This document shows positions 16,583 through 28,027 of a stretch of 39,959 nucleotides of DNA, one piece after another. The DNA comes from Candidatus Vogelbacteria bacterium RIFOXYB1_FULL_42_16 (GTDB lineage: Bacteria > Patescibacteriota > Minisyncoccia > Phycocordibacterales > XYD1-FULL-46-19). Location of the stretch: contig MHTH01000010.1 of assembly GCA_001823055.1 (NCBI GenBank), positions 7,316 to 47,274 of the forward strand, written 5' to 3'. The translations under genes and the position numbers were made by a program. How positions within the stretch are numbered: the first letter of the stretch is position 1; every line of letters starts with the position of its first letter. The notes beneath the pieces were generated by a model. That model searched no databases, was not told the origin of the DNA, and worked only from the letters and a program-made list of their open reading frames with translations.

Positions 16583-17203
16583 TCAAATGAAATCAAATTC
16601 ACGGAAGACTTTCTCAAACAGGCCAATCACCCGTTTGGCTTCATGATGGCTCAATTCAAAACCGGCTTCATGAGCAATTCGATTGCGAACTTTGTGCGCC
16701 TCCCAAGCTTCATCTAAAGTAATAAAATCCGAACGTTCGATTTGGCGTAATTTCTCACCCAAATTTTCGCCCTCAAACGGCAAAGTGTCAACCAATTCTT
16801 CGAGCATTTTGTCGGCTTCAATAATCGCCAATTTCCACTCGGCCGGCGCTTCCGAGTGAACATGAGACAAGATCTTTTCCCAACGAGCATTCTTTTTTTC
16901 TTCAATGGCCGTTCCCGCTTCAGCGATAGCATTAAAAATATCTTCTCTTTCTTCACGACGCAAATCAAAAAATTTAGACAAAAAGAAAGAGACGCCGACC
17001 AACAAAAAAAGAGAAATAATTGTGGAGATAATCTTAAACCACAACGGCAAGTTAAAAAGCATGCCGGAATCGGCCGACAACAATAAACCTAAAATCCCAG
17101 ATTCACCGAAAAACATTCGGTAAATCAAACCAAAAAAATATTCCAAATTTAAAAAATTCGGTTGCGGTAAATTGGGTGGAGATTGAACAACTTGTTCGAG
17201 CAT
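16583..17203 (-). CDS. Membrane-anchored protein with C-terminal HEPN-like motif
   Basis: TM segment 'IISTIISLFLLVGVSFFLSKFF', C-terminal 'AHKVRNRIAHEAGFELSHHEAKRVIGLFEKVF' with R-x4-H. Confidence 0.65.
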   Translation of the reverse strand: MLEQVVQSPPNLPQPNFLNLEYFFGLIYRMFFGESGILGLLLSADSGMLFNLPLWFKIISTIISLFLLVGVSFFLSKFFDLRREEREDIFNAIAEAGTAIEEKKNARWEKILSHVHSEAPAEWKLAIIEADKMLEELVDTLPFEGENLGEKLRQIERSDFITLDEAWEAHKVRNRIAHEAGFELSHHEAKRVIGLFEKVFREFDFI

Positions 17204-17373
17204 TTACCCTATTGAATAAATTTTAAATTCAGCGACCATATTTGATAATCCCATTATACAGCAAATTATTTCAAAACATGAAATCTACATTGCTACAACA
17301 AAATTTAAAATTAAAATTGTTTAGTTGATAAAATATTAAAATTAACTAAACAATTTTTATTCAACAGGGTGAA
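17203..17373. mobile_element. MITE-like inverted-repeat element B (same end motif as element A)
   Basis: atttaccctattgaataaa (17202-17220) vs RC of 17356-17374 attcaccctgttgaataaa, 17/19; inner perfect 14-bp stem 17313-17326/17344-17357. Confidence 0.55.
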
Positions 17374-17377
17374 TATT

Positions 17378-18793
17378 TTAGCGAACGATCTCTCTCCCTA
17401 AAGCAAAGAGTAAATCTTCACTCCAGTGCGGGCCGGTAATCTGCAAACCAAAAGGCAAACCGGTTCCATTTTTACCAGTCGGGACTGACAGAGCTGGCAC
17501 ACCGGCCAAATTGACTGGCACGGTAAAAATATCTTCCAAATACATTTGAAGTGGATCACTGGTATTCTGACCAAGGGGAAAAGCTACCGATGGTGCGGTC
17601 GGCGTAATCAACACATCAACCTTGGCAAAAGCTTTCCGATAATCTTCAGCGATCAATCGGCGCAAGGCGTCAGCTTTGCCATAATAAGCATCATAATAAC
17701 CAGCCGATAAAACATAGGTTCCGAGCATGATGCGACGTTTGACCTCCTGACCAAAACCAGCACCCCGTGACAGAAAATAATCTTCGATCATGTCCTGACC
17801 ATCCACATGACAACCATAGCGCACGCCGTCAAAACGAGCCAAGTTGGTCGAGGCTTCAGCTGGCATCAAAATATAGTAGCAAGCCAGAGAATAATGCAGA
17901 TTGGGCATCTCGATCGGGAAAATTTCGTGACCCTGTTTTTTGAGTAGTTCAACTGTCTCATCGAAATTTTTTCGCACTTCTTCGGTCACTCCGGCACCCA
18001 GTAAATCATAAGGCACGCCAATTTTAAATTTAGCGGGAATTTTTGACGTCGCTAGATCATCGGTACTAGTCGAATCAAATTTATCTTGTCCACGAATAGT
18101 TTTAAAGATCAGTTCGGCATCATCAATTGTCTTGGCAATCGGTCCGATTTGATCCAAAGACGAAGCCATGGCCATCGCGCCATAACGACTAACAGCGCTG
18201 TAGGTTGGTTTCAACCCCACTGCCCCACAATAAGAAGCTGGCTGACGAATCGAACCGCCAGTGTCCGTGCCCAAAGCCACCAAAGCCAAATCACCACCCA
18301 CGGCGGAGGCTGAACCGCCGGACGAACCACCTGACACTCTTGATAAATCATGAGGATTTTTTGTCGGGCCATAAGCGGAATTTTCAGTTGAACCACCCAT
18401 AGCAAATTCATCCATATTGGTTCGACCTAAAAAAATCACTCCGCCTTGTTTTAATTTGGCGATCACCGTGGCATCGTAAGTAGCATGATAGGTCGTCAAC
18501 ATTTTTGAAGCCGATGAACAAATCCGGCCAGCAATTAAAATATTGTCTTTAATTGCCATAGGAATACCCGCCAGAGGTCCAGACAATTCACCCGCTTTTA
18601 TTTTTCGATCGACTTCATCGGCTTGAGCCAAAGCATCGGTAAAAACTTCCAGATAAGCATTGAGATCAGCGTTGCGCGTCGAGATTTTTTCTAAATAAGC
18701 TTCAGTCAAATCATGCGCACTAAACTGACCAGACCGGATCGCCTCGCCCGCTTTTTTAATATCTAATTCTGCTAAGTTAATTATCTTCGCCAT
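17378..18793 (-). CDS. gatA: Glutamyl-tRNA(Gln)/aspartyl-tRNA(Asn) amidotransferase subunit A
   Basis: Amidase signature 'GGSSGGSASAVGGDLALVALGTDTGGSIRQPASYCGAVGLKPTYSAVSRYG'. Confidence 0.95.
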   Translation of the reverse strand: MAKIINLAELDIKKAGEAIRSGQFSAHDLTEAYLEKISTRNADLNAYLEVFTDALAQADEVDRKIKAGELSGPLAGIPMAIKDNILIAGRICSSASKMLTTYHATYDATVIAKLKQGGVIFLGRTNMDEFAMGGSTENSAYGPTKNPHDLSRVSGGSSGGSASAVGGDLALVALGTDTGGSIRQPASYCGAVGLKPTYSAVSRYGAMAMASSLDQIGPIAKTIDDAELIFKTIRGQDKFDSTSTDDLATSKIPAKFKIGVPYDLLGAGVTEEVRKNFDETVELLKKQGHEIFPIEMPNLHYSLACYYILMPAEASTNLARFDGVRYGCHVDGQDMIEDYFLSRGAGFGQEVKRRIMLGTYVLSAGYYDAYYGKADALRRLIAEDYRKAFAKVDVLITPTAPSVAFPLGQNTSDPLQMYLEDIFTVPVNLAGVPALSVPTGKNGTGLPFGLQITGPHWSEDLLFALGREIVR

Positions 18794-19082
18794 GATCTAA
18801 AATTTGTTTGACGACAAAAAAATTATCGTCTGATTTGGGCGCTTCAGCTAAAATTTTTGCCGTATTGGCACCAGCCATGAAGGCATCATTATCTTCGCGC
18901 ATGACATTGGTCAGATAATGATCATCGGCAGAAAGTTTGCGATCAGCGACCGGCGCATTTTTTAATTCAGAAATATAGCCGAGAATCGATTCGAAATCTC
19001 GTTGAAATTTTTGTTTTTCTTCTTGACTTAAAGCAATACGGGACAGCTCGGCTAATTTGTCGATTTCTTGCTCGGTAAACAT
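18777..19082 (-). CDS. gatC: Glutamyl-tRNA(Gln)/aspartyl-tRNA(Asn) amidotransferase subunit C
   Basis: 'EIDKLAELSRIALSQEEKQKFQRDFESILGYISELKNAPV', overlaps gatA start. Confidence 0.9.
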   Translation of the reverse strand: MFTEQEIDKLAELSRIALSQEEKQKFQRDFESILGYISELKNAPVADRKLSADDHYLTNVMREDNDAFMAGANTAKILAEAPKSDDNFFVVKQILDHGEDN

Positions 19083-19121
19083 AAAGGCATCATAGCATAA
19101 GCCATAAAACTCGACCAGACA

Positions 19122-21146
<2,025 letters not shown>

Positions 21147-21167
21147 TTATAACACAAAAAAACGATT

Positions 21168-21761
21168 TTATGGCTTCCAAATCACTATCTGACTGACCGT
21201 CCGACCCAAAGAGATATTATTACAATTAGCACTAAAGCCACGGGAAACAATATAGGTATTGACATTGTCGGAACCACTAGGTTTTTCGAAAACAATCGAG
21301 ACAATAGCGCAAGCCGGCTGATCTTCCACAGTCATATCATAGTGGAAACGATACTCTTTAGCATTAGTATTATCAAGATCCAAATTAAACATTCCAAAGA
21401 TATTCGCAACTGGGGAGGGGTCACTAATCGTCTGGGTAGAATTATTAGGATCAAAAATAACCAATTGAGAGTCATTACAATTGATATTTTTCGCCTCTAA
21501 ATTTTTACCAAAGGCGTTATAATCATTAATCAGACTGACATATTTATAGTTGGTTGCACCCCACATATTACCACACAGTCGCCCAGCATCTGCCGCGTAG
21601 TAAGCCACGCGAGACATTTTACCCATAGAAGACAATTGGATTTGTTTGGCAATAATCGCTGACAAATAAAAACCAATCGACAAAATAATACTGGCCACCA
21701 GTAAAGCGTAGAGCATGACAAAAGCGCGGTTTAATTTTTTTGGATTATTCAAAAGGTTCAT
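21168..21761 (-). CDS. PilX-like minor pilin/pilus-associated protein
   Basis: N-terminal hydrophobic helix 'AFVMLYALLVASIILSIGFYLSAIIAKQ', clustered with pseudopilins. Confidence 0.65.
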   Translation of the reverse strand: MNLLNNPKKLNRAFVMLYALLVASIILSIGFYLSAIIAKQIQLSSMGKMSRVAYYAADAGRLCGNMWGATNYKYVSLINDYNAFGKNLEAKNINCNDSQLVIFDPNNSTQTISDPSPVANIFGMFNLDLDNTNAKEYRFHYDMTVEDQPACAIVSIVFEKPSGSDNVNTYIVSRGFSANCNNISLGRTVSQIVIWKP

Positions 21762-22353
21762 AATAGATGATTGACGATTGAGCGGTTTTGGAAACGCCTC
21801 GATATGACCAAGTGACCTGCGAAGTGATTTTTAAACCAATGAAAGCTTCGCCCTTGACATCAGGATCAGCGATCGTATTGGCCAGATCTGGATCATTGAC
21901 CGAGACGAGATTAAACCAAATTTTGCGGGAAAAAATTGTTTTAGCATCTCCCTCTCCCTTATTAATAATCGAAACATATTTTTTAGGACTATCGTCTGTG
22001 ATATACAAAGCTGGATCAGTACTTTCTTCAATCGTGATCTTGTTTTGTTTGATATCGATAATGCAATAATTATCCACGGTTCCACAACGATCTTGCATCG
22101 AGCCATCCACTATTTCTTTTTGAAAATAAGGCAGGGCCATTTCTAGACCTTCTTGAGATAAAAAGGTGGCGACCACTTGATTGCGAGCAAAATGACTGTC
22201 GCTGATGGCCGAGGCCAACATGGCCAATGGTCCAAGAATAGCGATCAATAAAATGACAATCGCCACCAGAGCTTCAATGATAGTAAAACCTCTCGCCAGA
22301 GATAATTTTGATCGGTTAGTCTTTTTTTGTTTGTTAAAAATTGGATAAAACAT
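21745..22353 (-). CDS. Prepilin N-methylation domain protein (PilV-like)
   Basis: 'ARGFTIIEALVAIVILLIAILGPLAML' prepilin cleavage motif. Confidence 0.8.
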   Translation of the reverse strand: MFYPIFNKQKKTNRSKLSLARGFTIIEALVAIVILLIAILGPLAMLASAISDSHFARNQVVATFLSQEGLEMALPYFQKEIVDGSMQDRCGTVDNYCIIDIKQNKITIEESTDPALYITDDSPKKYVSIINKGEGDAKTIFSRKIWFNLVSVNDPDLANTIADPDVKGEAFIGLKITSQVTWSYRGVSKTAQSSIIYYEPFE

Positions 22354-22366
22354 ATTTTACTGATTT

Positions 22367-22915
22367 TTATTTGGTGACAATCAACTGTCGTGGAAAAACC
22401 GTAGTTTGAATATCAATATCAGTGGTTGTTTGACGAAAAGCCACCTGACTATGGATCCGAATAGTTAAGAGATCTACTTTAACCGCTGGCCTTTCTGTCT
22501 GGACAGACTGCTGTTCAAATTCTAATGACATAATCTTGACCTTATCCGAAGTAAGTTTTTTGTAATTATTTTGATCGCCAACACTTTCTTCGATGGCTCC
22601 ATCAGACAACCGATAAAAATAATCAATCGCCCCAATTTTCAAAGACAAGACGTCATTGTTGATCTGAATATCTGTTCCCTCTCTAACATTAATCGCCAAG
22701 CGATTGAGAACATAATTGATATTTTCTGTGATTTGATTGACCTGTTGAGCCTTGCGGTAGGCATCCAAAGCCACCACAAAAGTACCAGTGATCGTAAAAG
22801 CCACAATTAAAAATATTCCTACCGCCACAATCATCTCCACCAGAGTAAATCCGGAAGATCTTGTTGCTGAACAATTTTTGACGATATTATTTTTTTTTCT
22901 AATCATGATGGACAA
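22367..22915 (-). CDS. Prepilin N-methylation domain protein (PilW-like)
   Basis: 'SSGFTLVEMIVAVGIFLIVAFTITGTFVVAL'. Confidence 0.8.
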   Translation of the reverse strand: MSIMIRKKNNIVKNCSATRSSGFTLVEMIVAVGIFLIVAFTITGTFVVALDAYRKAQQVNQITENINYVLNRLAINVREGTDIQINNDVLSLKIGAIDYFYRLSDGAIEESVGDQNNYKKLTSDKVKIMSLEFEQQSVQTERPAVKVDLLTIRIHSQVAFRQTTTDIDIQTTVFPRQLIVTK

Positions 22916-23562
22916 TTTGGATCAACATAAATTTGACCATTAAAATTAACTACCACGTAGCGACAAGCGGAATCATCTTTGGTTGATATTTTTATTCTAG
23001 ATTTATCAGAATTCAATGCAACCCATCCACTGGAAGAATTATAGGGACAATAATAAATTTCTCCTCTCGGTCTTCGAAAATAGAGACGAAAAGGCAAATT
23101 TGTCGCAATTGTTCCGCAAGTTGGATGGCAAATGTCATAACCAGAAAATTTAAAATTCTTTCCCAAGGAATAATTTTCGATTGAATCTCCACTTACAGCT
23201 GGAGCAGGAGACGGAGACGGACCATCGGGAAAGTTTTCGCTGACTTTTTTCAAACTAAAAAGATTGGATTCGGGAGAGACAACGGCTGGAAATTCAAGAG
23301 CGTAACCAAAAATATCTGTATCAGCACTGCCACCAGTATTGCCCACTAAAGTGTTCATAGCATAAAGTTGAGCGCCACGAATTTGTAAGGCGACTTCTTG
23401 AGCCATCAAATCCAGCGAGGTCTTGGAACGAAAACCGGGCAGATTGGCCAAAACAATACCAGTAACAATTGTAAAAATCGCAATGACTACGATCATTTCA
23501 AATAAAGTAAACCCCGACACCAAAACTGGTCTTGATATTTTTTTAAAAGAAGAAAAAAACAT
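22903..23562 (-). CDS. Prepilin N-methylation domain protein (GspH/FimT-like)
   Basis: 'VSGFTLFEMIVVIAIFTIVTGIVLANLP'. Confidence 0.82.
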   Translation of the reverse strand: MFFSSFKKISRPVLVSGFTLFEMIVVIAIFTIVTGIVLANLPGFRSKTSLDLMAQEVALQIRGAQLYAMNTLVGNTGGSADTDIFGYALEFPAVVSPESNLFSLKKVSENFPDGPSPSPAPAVSGDSIENYSLGKNFKFSGYDICHPTCGTIATNLPFRLYFRRPRGEIYYCPYNSSSGWVALNSDKSRIKISTKDDSACRYVVVNFNGQIYVDPNCPS

Positions 23563-24310
23563 TTAATTGAAATAGGATTGTTAGCCAGGCACCCAGCAAA
23601 AGAAACGGAGCGAAAGGCACTTCACTTTTCATTGTATAACGCTTGAATAGTTTGAGCAATTTACTGACGCGCCCAAAAGCGATTAAAGTTAGTCCGATAA
23701 TTGCTCCCAACCAAAAAGCTAGGCATAGTGCCGTCACCCCAGCTGACGCCCCGAGCAGAAGTCCCAATGAGAGAACCAATTTGGCGTCACCAAAACCCAG
23801 CCACCGGCCATCAGAGAAATACCATAACGCCCAAAAGATGAGAAAAAAAGCCAAGCCAGTCAAAACTGATTCAATTAGACTCGGACCAAAAAATAAAACG
23901 CGTAAAACTGCTAAACCAAATAAAAAATAATTGGCACGATCAGGAATGATTTGATGTTTCCAATCATAAGCGATAATAAAAACCGATGCTCCGGCCACCA
24001 GCCAATAAAAAATAATTAGGCTGATCGTCGGCGCCAGCGACCAAAAGATTAAAGCAAACAAAAAACCAGTCGATGATTCGACAATTGGATACTGCCAAGA
24101 AACCCGACTGCGACAGCCAACACATTTTCCTTTTTGCCATAAAAAACTGACAATCGGAACCAATTCAGACCATCGTAATTTTTTACCGCAAGACAAACAA
24201 CCAGACCGACCACCCAAAGAGCGACCAGTATTATAGCGTAAAATCAGGACATTCAAGAAACTGCCAATGATAGCGCCGAGGAGAAAGCTAACGATCAGAC
24301 CAAGCAACAT
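23543..24310 (-). CDS. pilD: Prepilin peptidase
   Basis: CxxC...CxxC pair ('CLSCGKK','CVGCRSR'), catalytic Asp contexts 'AYDWKHQIIPDRANY' and 'GFGDAKLVLSLGLLLG'. Confidence 0.92.
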   Translation of the reverse strand: MLLGLIVSFLLGAIIGSFLNVLILRYNTGRSLGGRSGCLSCGKKLRWSELVPIVSFLWQKGKCVGCRSRVSWQYPIVESSTGFLFALIFWSLAPTISLIIFYWLVAGASVFIIAYDWKHQIIPDRANYFLFGLAVLRVLFFGPSLIESVLTGLAFFLIFWALWYFSDGRWLGFGDAKLVLSLGLLLGASAGVTALCLAFWLGAIIGLTLIAFGRVSKLLKLFKRYTMKSEVPFAPFLLLGAWLTILFQLNVFFFF

Positions 24311-24313
24311 ATT

Positions 24314-25798
24314 TTATTGATAAAAACCGTCATTAAAATCAAGGATGAAGGAGCCACTCGGGTTTGATTCGCCATTGACGGTAGTGGAAATAGTCCAATC
24401 TCTGTTGTTCAACAATGAATCATTACCATCAAAAATACAAGCATCAACAAAACATAATTTGTATTTTTGCCCACCAGTGACAGAAACAGAAAGATTATTA
24501 CCTGAAACTTGTTCGGCATTCTGAGTTGTGGGACAAGAATCAGTACTAGAAACAATCGCGCCAAAACTGCCACTACAAGCCCCACTAGCAACATCATTCA
24601 AATCTAAACCTAAAGTCATAGTAGCGCTATCACCGCTCACATTGGCAGTGAAAGCCGTGCTGGCATAAGGATAAGGCGAGGAAGGATTGCGAGAAAAAAC
24701 GATTTTGTTTGATCCGGCTAGTGGTGTGGTGATAGAAATAGAATTTGTTTGGCTTGAACAACTCACCCCAGCATTTTTATCCGCATTCATCGTCAAAGAA
24801 CAGGAATCACCGGTCTCACCGGCACAATCTCCAGTCCAGTCGCCAGCAGTTTTTAATAGAGGAACATTCAGATCAGTCAGATAAGTCCAACTACAGGTAC
24901 CAGATGAGCAAGATCGACTTAATAAATTATCAGTTATTACCGCATCGGCGCAATTATTGGTGACTGTTAAAGTTTTAGTCGGAAGGTCTTCAGGTGGTGG
25001 AATAATATCTATCTGTGAACAACCAACCGTAACAGTCTTATTACTATCCATAACACAAGAATAAGTGGCCGAACCATTATTAGTCGGGCCACAACCACTC
25101 CAACAAGTGGTCAGATTGGTGTTAAATTGTGATTTAGCGGTCAAGGTAACATTAACGCCATCACCAAAAGAAGCCGAGGTGACGTAAGGAAAACTAACCC
25201 CAACTGGTTCAGAAATGACGCCAGCAGGAATCAATCTTCCGCCGTCTAAAGTATTGACAGTCAAAGTGTAATTTGTGGCAGTAACTGGATTGGTCGACAA
25301 GCCAGCCATGCTGATCCAGCCCAAGTTTAGATCACCCCAAGCAAAACCAGAAAAGAATCCGGTCGAACCATCCCAAGTGACTGCCTGCATTTTAATCCAG
25401 CCATCCCAATCACCACGCTGGTTATTGTCTTTCAATGTTCCACTACAACCACTGGTAAAAACTGAACAAGCTCGTGCCCAACCAGTAACATTACCACCAG
25501 TCATGGGCATACTGACAAAAGCTTGATCAGGTGTAGCCGGAGGGTTATCACCGGGATTAAAATTGATCCAACCCACTGCATCACTCCAAGCAAAACCGGA
25601 AAACTTGCCGGTCGAATCGATAATAACATTGCAAGAGGGACAACTTGTGGTTTTGGCACTAATCCAGCCGATATTATCGCTCCACATCCAACCATTTAGA
25701 GTTGATCCAGTTTCAGCAAAAATAGCTGGCGTCGGCAAAATAGCCACTAGAGCCAGAACCGCCAATATTCCCACCAATAAAAATATATTTTTTTTCAT
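24314..25798 (-). CDS. Secreted Cys-rich protein with W-S-D-x-x-G-W-I repeats
   Basis: Signal peptide then 'GWMWSDNIGWISAK', 'GFAWSDAVGWINF', 'GFAWGDLNLGWISM' repeats; many Cys; sits between pilD and pilin genes. Confidence 0.75.
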   Translation of the reverse strand: MKKNIFLLVGILAVLALVAILPTPAIFAETGSTLNGWMWSDNIGWISAKTTSCPSCNVIIDSTGKFSGFAWSDAVGWINFNPGDNPPATPDQAFVSMPMTGGNVTGWARACSVFTSGCSGTLKDNNQRGDWDGWIKMQAVTWDGSTGFFSGFAWGDLNLGWISMAGLSTNPVTATNYTLTVNTLDGGRLIPAGVISEPVGVSFPYVTSASFGDGVNVTLTAKSQFNTNLTTCWSGCGPTNNGSATYSCVMDSNKTVTVGCSQIDIIPPPEDLPTKTLTVTNNCADAVITDNLLSRSCSSGTCSWTYLTDLNVPLLKTAGDWTGDCAGETGDSCSLTMNADKNAGVSCSSQTNSISITTPLAGSNKIVFSRNPSSPYPYASTAFTANVSGDSATMTLGLDLNDVASGACSGSFGAIVSSTDSCPTTQNAEQVSGNNLSVSVTGGQKYKLCFVDACIFDGNDSLLNNRDWTISTTVNGESNPSGSFILDFNDGFYQ

Positions 25799-25870
25799 CC
25801 AATTAAAAATTACTTATTTTATTAAGTTTACCACAAACAAAGTCGTCAAGCCCTACAAATACAGTGGATA

Positions 25871-25902
25871 AAACAAAAAACCGCCTACGGGCGGTTTTTT
25901 GT
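25871..25902. terminator. Intrinsic terminator downstream of the pilin gene
   Basis: aaaaaaccgcc-tac-gggcggtttttt. Confidence 0.85.
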
Positions 25903-25939
25903 GGTGAGGAAGGTGTCACCTTGACATAGTATCAATTCC

Positions 25940-26449
25940 CTACGGACAGGCAGTTGCAGTAGGATTTGAGGCTGCTAACGTATAAGCTTTTGATTTTCCA
26001 ACACTATCAACACACCAAGCTGATCCAGAAGGAAGAGTAGCATACGCAGCATAAGCGTCATTACCAGCACTTTTCACAATTAAAATACCAGCCTTACTTG
26101 CGACAGTAGTATTGACATTGACAGCAGCGGTGCAGCTTGCACCTTGTTGAGCTCTTACATCACCATCAAGGGTATTTAGAGAAGAATCAGCTAACCCACC
26201 GGTACAAGCTGGGGCTGTACCGCCAGTGGCAGGTCCAGGAGTAATAAAAGTGGCTGGATAAATAGAACCATCAAACAGAGTTTCTGCAATCGTTCTAACT
26301 TGAGTAATAGAAGCCTGAACACGGGCATCTTTCGCTTTTGTCCGAGCACTATTCAAACTCGTCAACACAATACCCGACAAGATACCGATGATGGCGATGA
26401 CCACCAAGAGTTCGATTAGGGTAAAACCTCGATTTAAACTTTTCTTCAT
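25940..26449 (-). CDS. Type IV major-pilin-like protein (GspG/PilA-type)
   Basis: 'RGFTLIELLVVIAIIGILSGIVLTSLNSARTKAKDAR'. Confidence 0.88.
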   Translation of the reverse strand: MKKSLNRGFTLIELLVVIAIIGILSGIVLTSLNSARTKAKDARVQASITQVRTIAETLFDGSIYPATFITPGPATGGTAPACTGGLADSSLNTLDGDVRAQQGASCTAAVNVNTTVASKAGILIVKSAGNDAYAAYATLPSGSAWCVDSVGKSKAYTLAASNPTATACP

Positions 26450-26466
26450 AATTATTAAAAATTATC

Positions 26467-26580
26467 TATTAATGACTATTAATTTTTCCAGCCACTCCTT
26501 GGACTCACTTAAGGAGTGGCTGGAGGTGGTAGAGACGGCCATTTGGAGGCCTATTTTTCGACTTATTAATGACTAGGTTA
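26467..26580 (-). promoter_or_regulatory. Pilin upstream region: hairpin flanked by 12-nt direct repeats
   Basis: tattaatgacta at 26467-26478 and 26564-26575; 14-bp stem tccagccactcctt/aaggagtggctgga; TATAAT (minus) just upstream. Confidence 0.5.
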
Positions 26581-26750
26581 ATTATATCCCGATACTAGGT
26601 AAAATAAAGGGGGGTTGTGGATAAACGACAAATCTAGCTTCGCTAGATTTGTCGAGCTTTTAGCTTTTAGATCATAGCTTTTAGGACGACCCACACAACC
26701 GATCTAAGGGGGTATTTCTCTAAAAGCTAAAACCTATCACCTACCAGCTA

Positions 26751-27956
26751 TTAAAAGCCTGAGGCCAGATTATAAATCGGGACCAAAACAGAAGTCAGGA
26801 GCACAGCCACACCAACACCCAAAACCACAATCAAAGCTGGTTCGATCAAACTGACTAAATTGTCGATCTGGCCATCTACTTCCCGACTATAAAACTTGGC
26901 CATGGTGCCCAGAACAAAACCGATCTTACCGGATTCTTCTCCGACGCGGATCATTTGGACCATAATTTTCGGAATTTCCGGATAATTGGATAAAACATCG
27001 GAAGTGTTGTTGCCTCCTTTGACACCCTCGGCGCTCCGCATCATAATCGAGCGGTAGACTTGATTGCCGACCACATCGGCCGACACTTCCAATGCACGCA
27101 CCATCGGGATACCGGAGGTAATCATCGTATTCAAATTGTCGGCAATGCGCGAAAGATAAAGTTTGCGAAATAGATCACCAACATAAGGAATAGACAATTT
27201 GAAACGATCCAGCGACAATTTGCCATCCTCGGTCCGCACATAACGAAGAGCAAAAACCGACAAACCAGCGAGCAACAACAAGATAAACAAACCGTAAGCC
27301 GAAGCAAAATCGCTAAGCCATAAAACAATTTTGGTGTAGATCGGCAACTCTTGACCGGTTTCTTTGATAATGACGCTCAATTTAGGAATAACAAAAGTGA
27401 CCATAATCACCGCCACCACCAAAAAAGATGCGATAACAAAAGCTGGATAAATCAGAGCATTCTTGGCTTTGGTCGACTGAGCATAACTACGATCCAAATA
27501 GTCAGCCAGATAATTGAAAGTTTCCGACAAGTGACCGGACTCTTCACCTGATTTGACCATACTGGTATAAAAATCGGAAAAAATAATTTTATGTCGAGCC
27601 AAAGCGCCGGAAATCGGAGCGCCGGCTTTGATATCGTCGGTGACTTGAGTCAGAGCGTCTTTCAATAGGGGGTTTTCTGATTCTTCCGCCAAGAGACGAA
27701 AAGTAGACAAAACCGAAACTTTAGCTTCAAACAAAGTAGCGATCTGACGAGATAAAATAACGATCTCGGCGCTTTTAACTCGGCGAAAAAGTTTGATATT
27801 GCCAAAAAAACTAGTGTCATTGTCAAAAGGATGGATCGAGACCAAAACCAAATCGCGTCGTTGAAGCGAGCTAATCGCCAAATCTTGATTGGGGGCATCA
27901 ATCACCCCGTCTTGTTCCACGCCACTTTTAGTGACTGCCTTATAAGCAAAAAGCAT
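26751..27956 (-). CDS. pilC: Type II secretion F / PilC inner-membrane platform protein
   Basis: 'RQIATLFEAKVSVLSTFRLLAEE', 'MITSGIPMVRALEVSADVVGNQVYRSIM', 'MVQMIRVGEESGKIGFVLGTMAKFY'. Confidence 0.93.
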   Translation of the reverse strand: MLFAYKAVTKSGVEQDGVIDAPNQDLAISSLQRRDLVLVSIHPFDNDTSFFGNIKLFRRVKSAEIVILSRQIATLFEAKVSVLSTFRLLAEESENPLLKDALTQVTDDIKAGAPISGALARHKIIFSDFYTSMVKSGEESGHLSETFNYLADYLDRSYAQSTKAKNALIYPAFVIASFLVVAVIMVTFVIPKLSVIIKETGQELPIYTKIVLWLSDFASAYGLFILLLLAGLSVFALRYVRTEDGKLSLDRFKLSIPYVGDLFRKLYLSRIADNLNTMITSGIPMVRALEVSADVVGNQVYRSIMMRSAEGVKGGNNTSDVLSNYPEIPKIMVQMIRVGEESGKIGFVLGTMAKFYSREVDGQIDNLVSLIEPALIVVLGVGVAVLLTSVLVPIYNLASGF

Positions 27957-28027
27957 AAATTGATTTTAAAAAATTTCTAATCTAATTTTTTTCTCTTGTT
28001 CCCATACGTCTGACGTCTGGGAAATCA

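Noticed and set aside
24314-25798. DNA-level tandem repeat in the WSDxxGWI protein
   Set aside because: Repeats are at protein level only and diverged at nucleotide level
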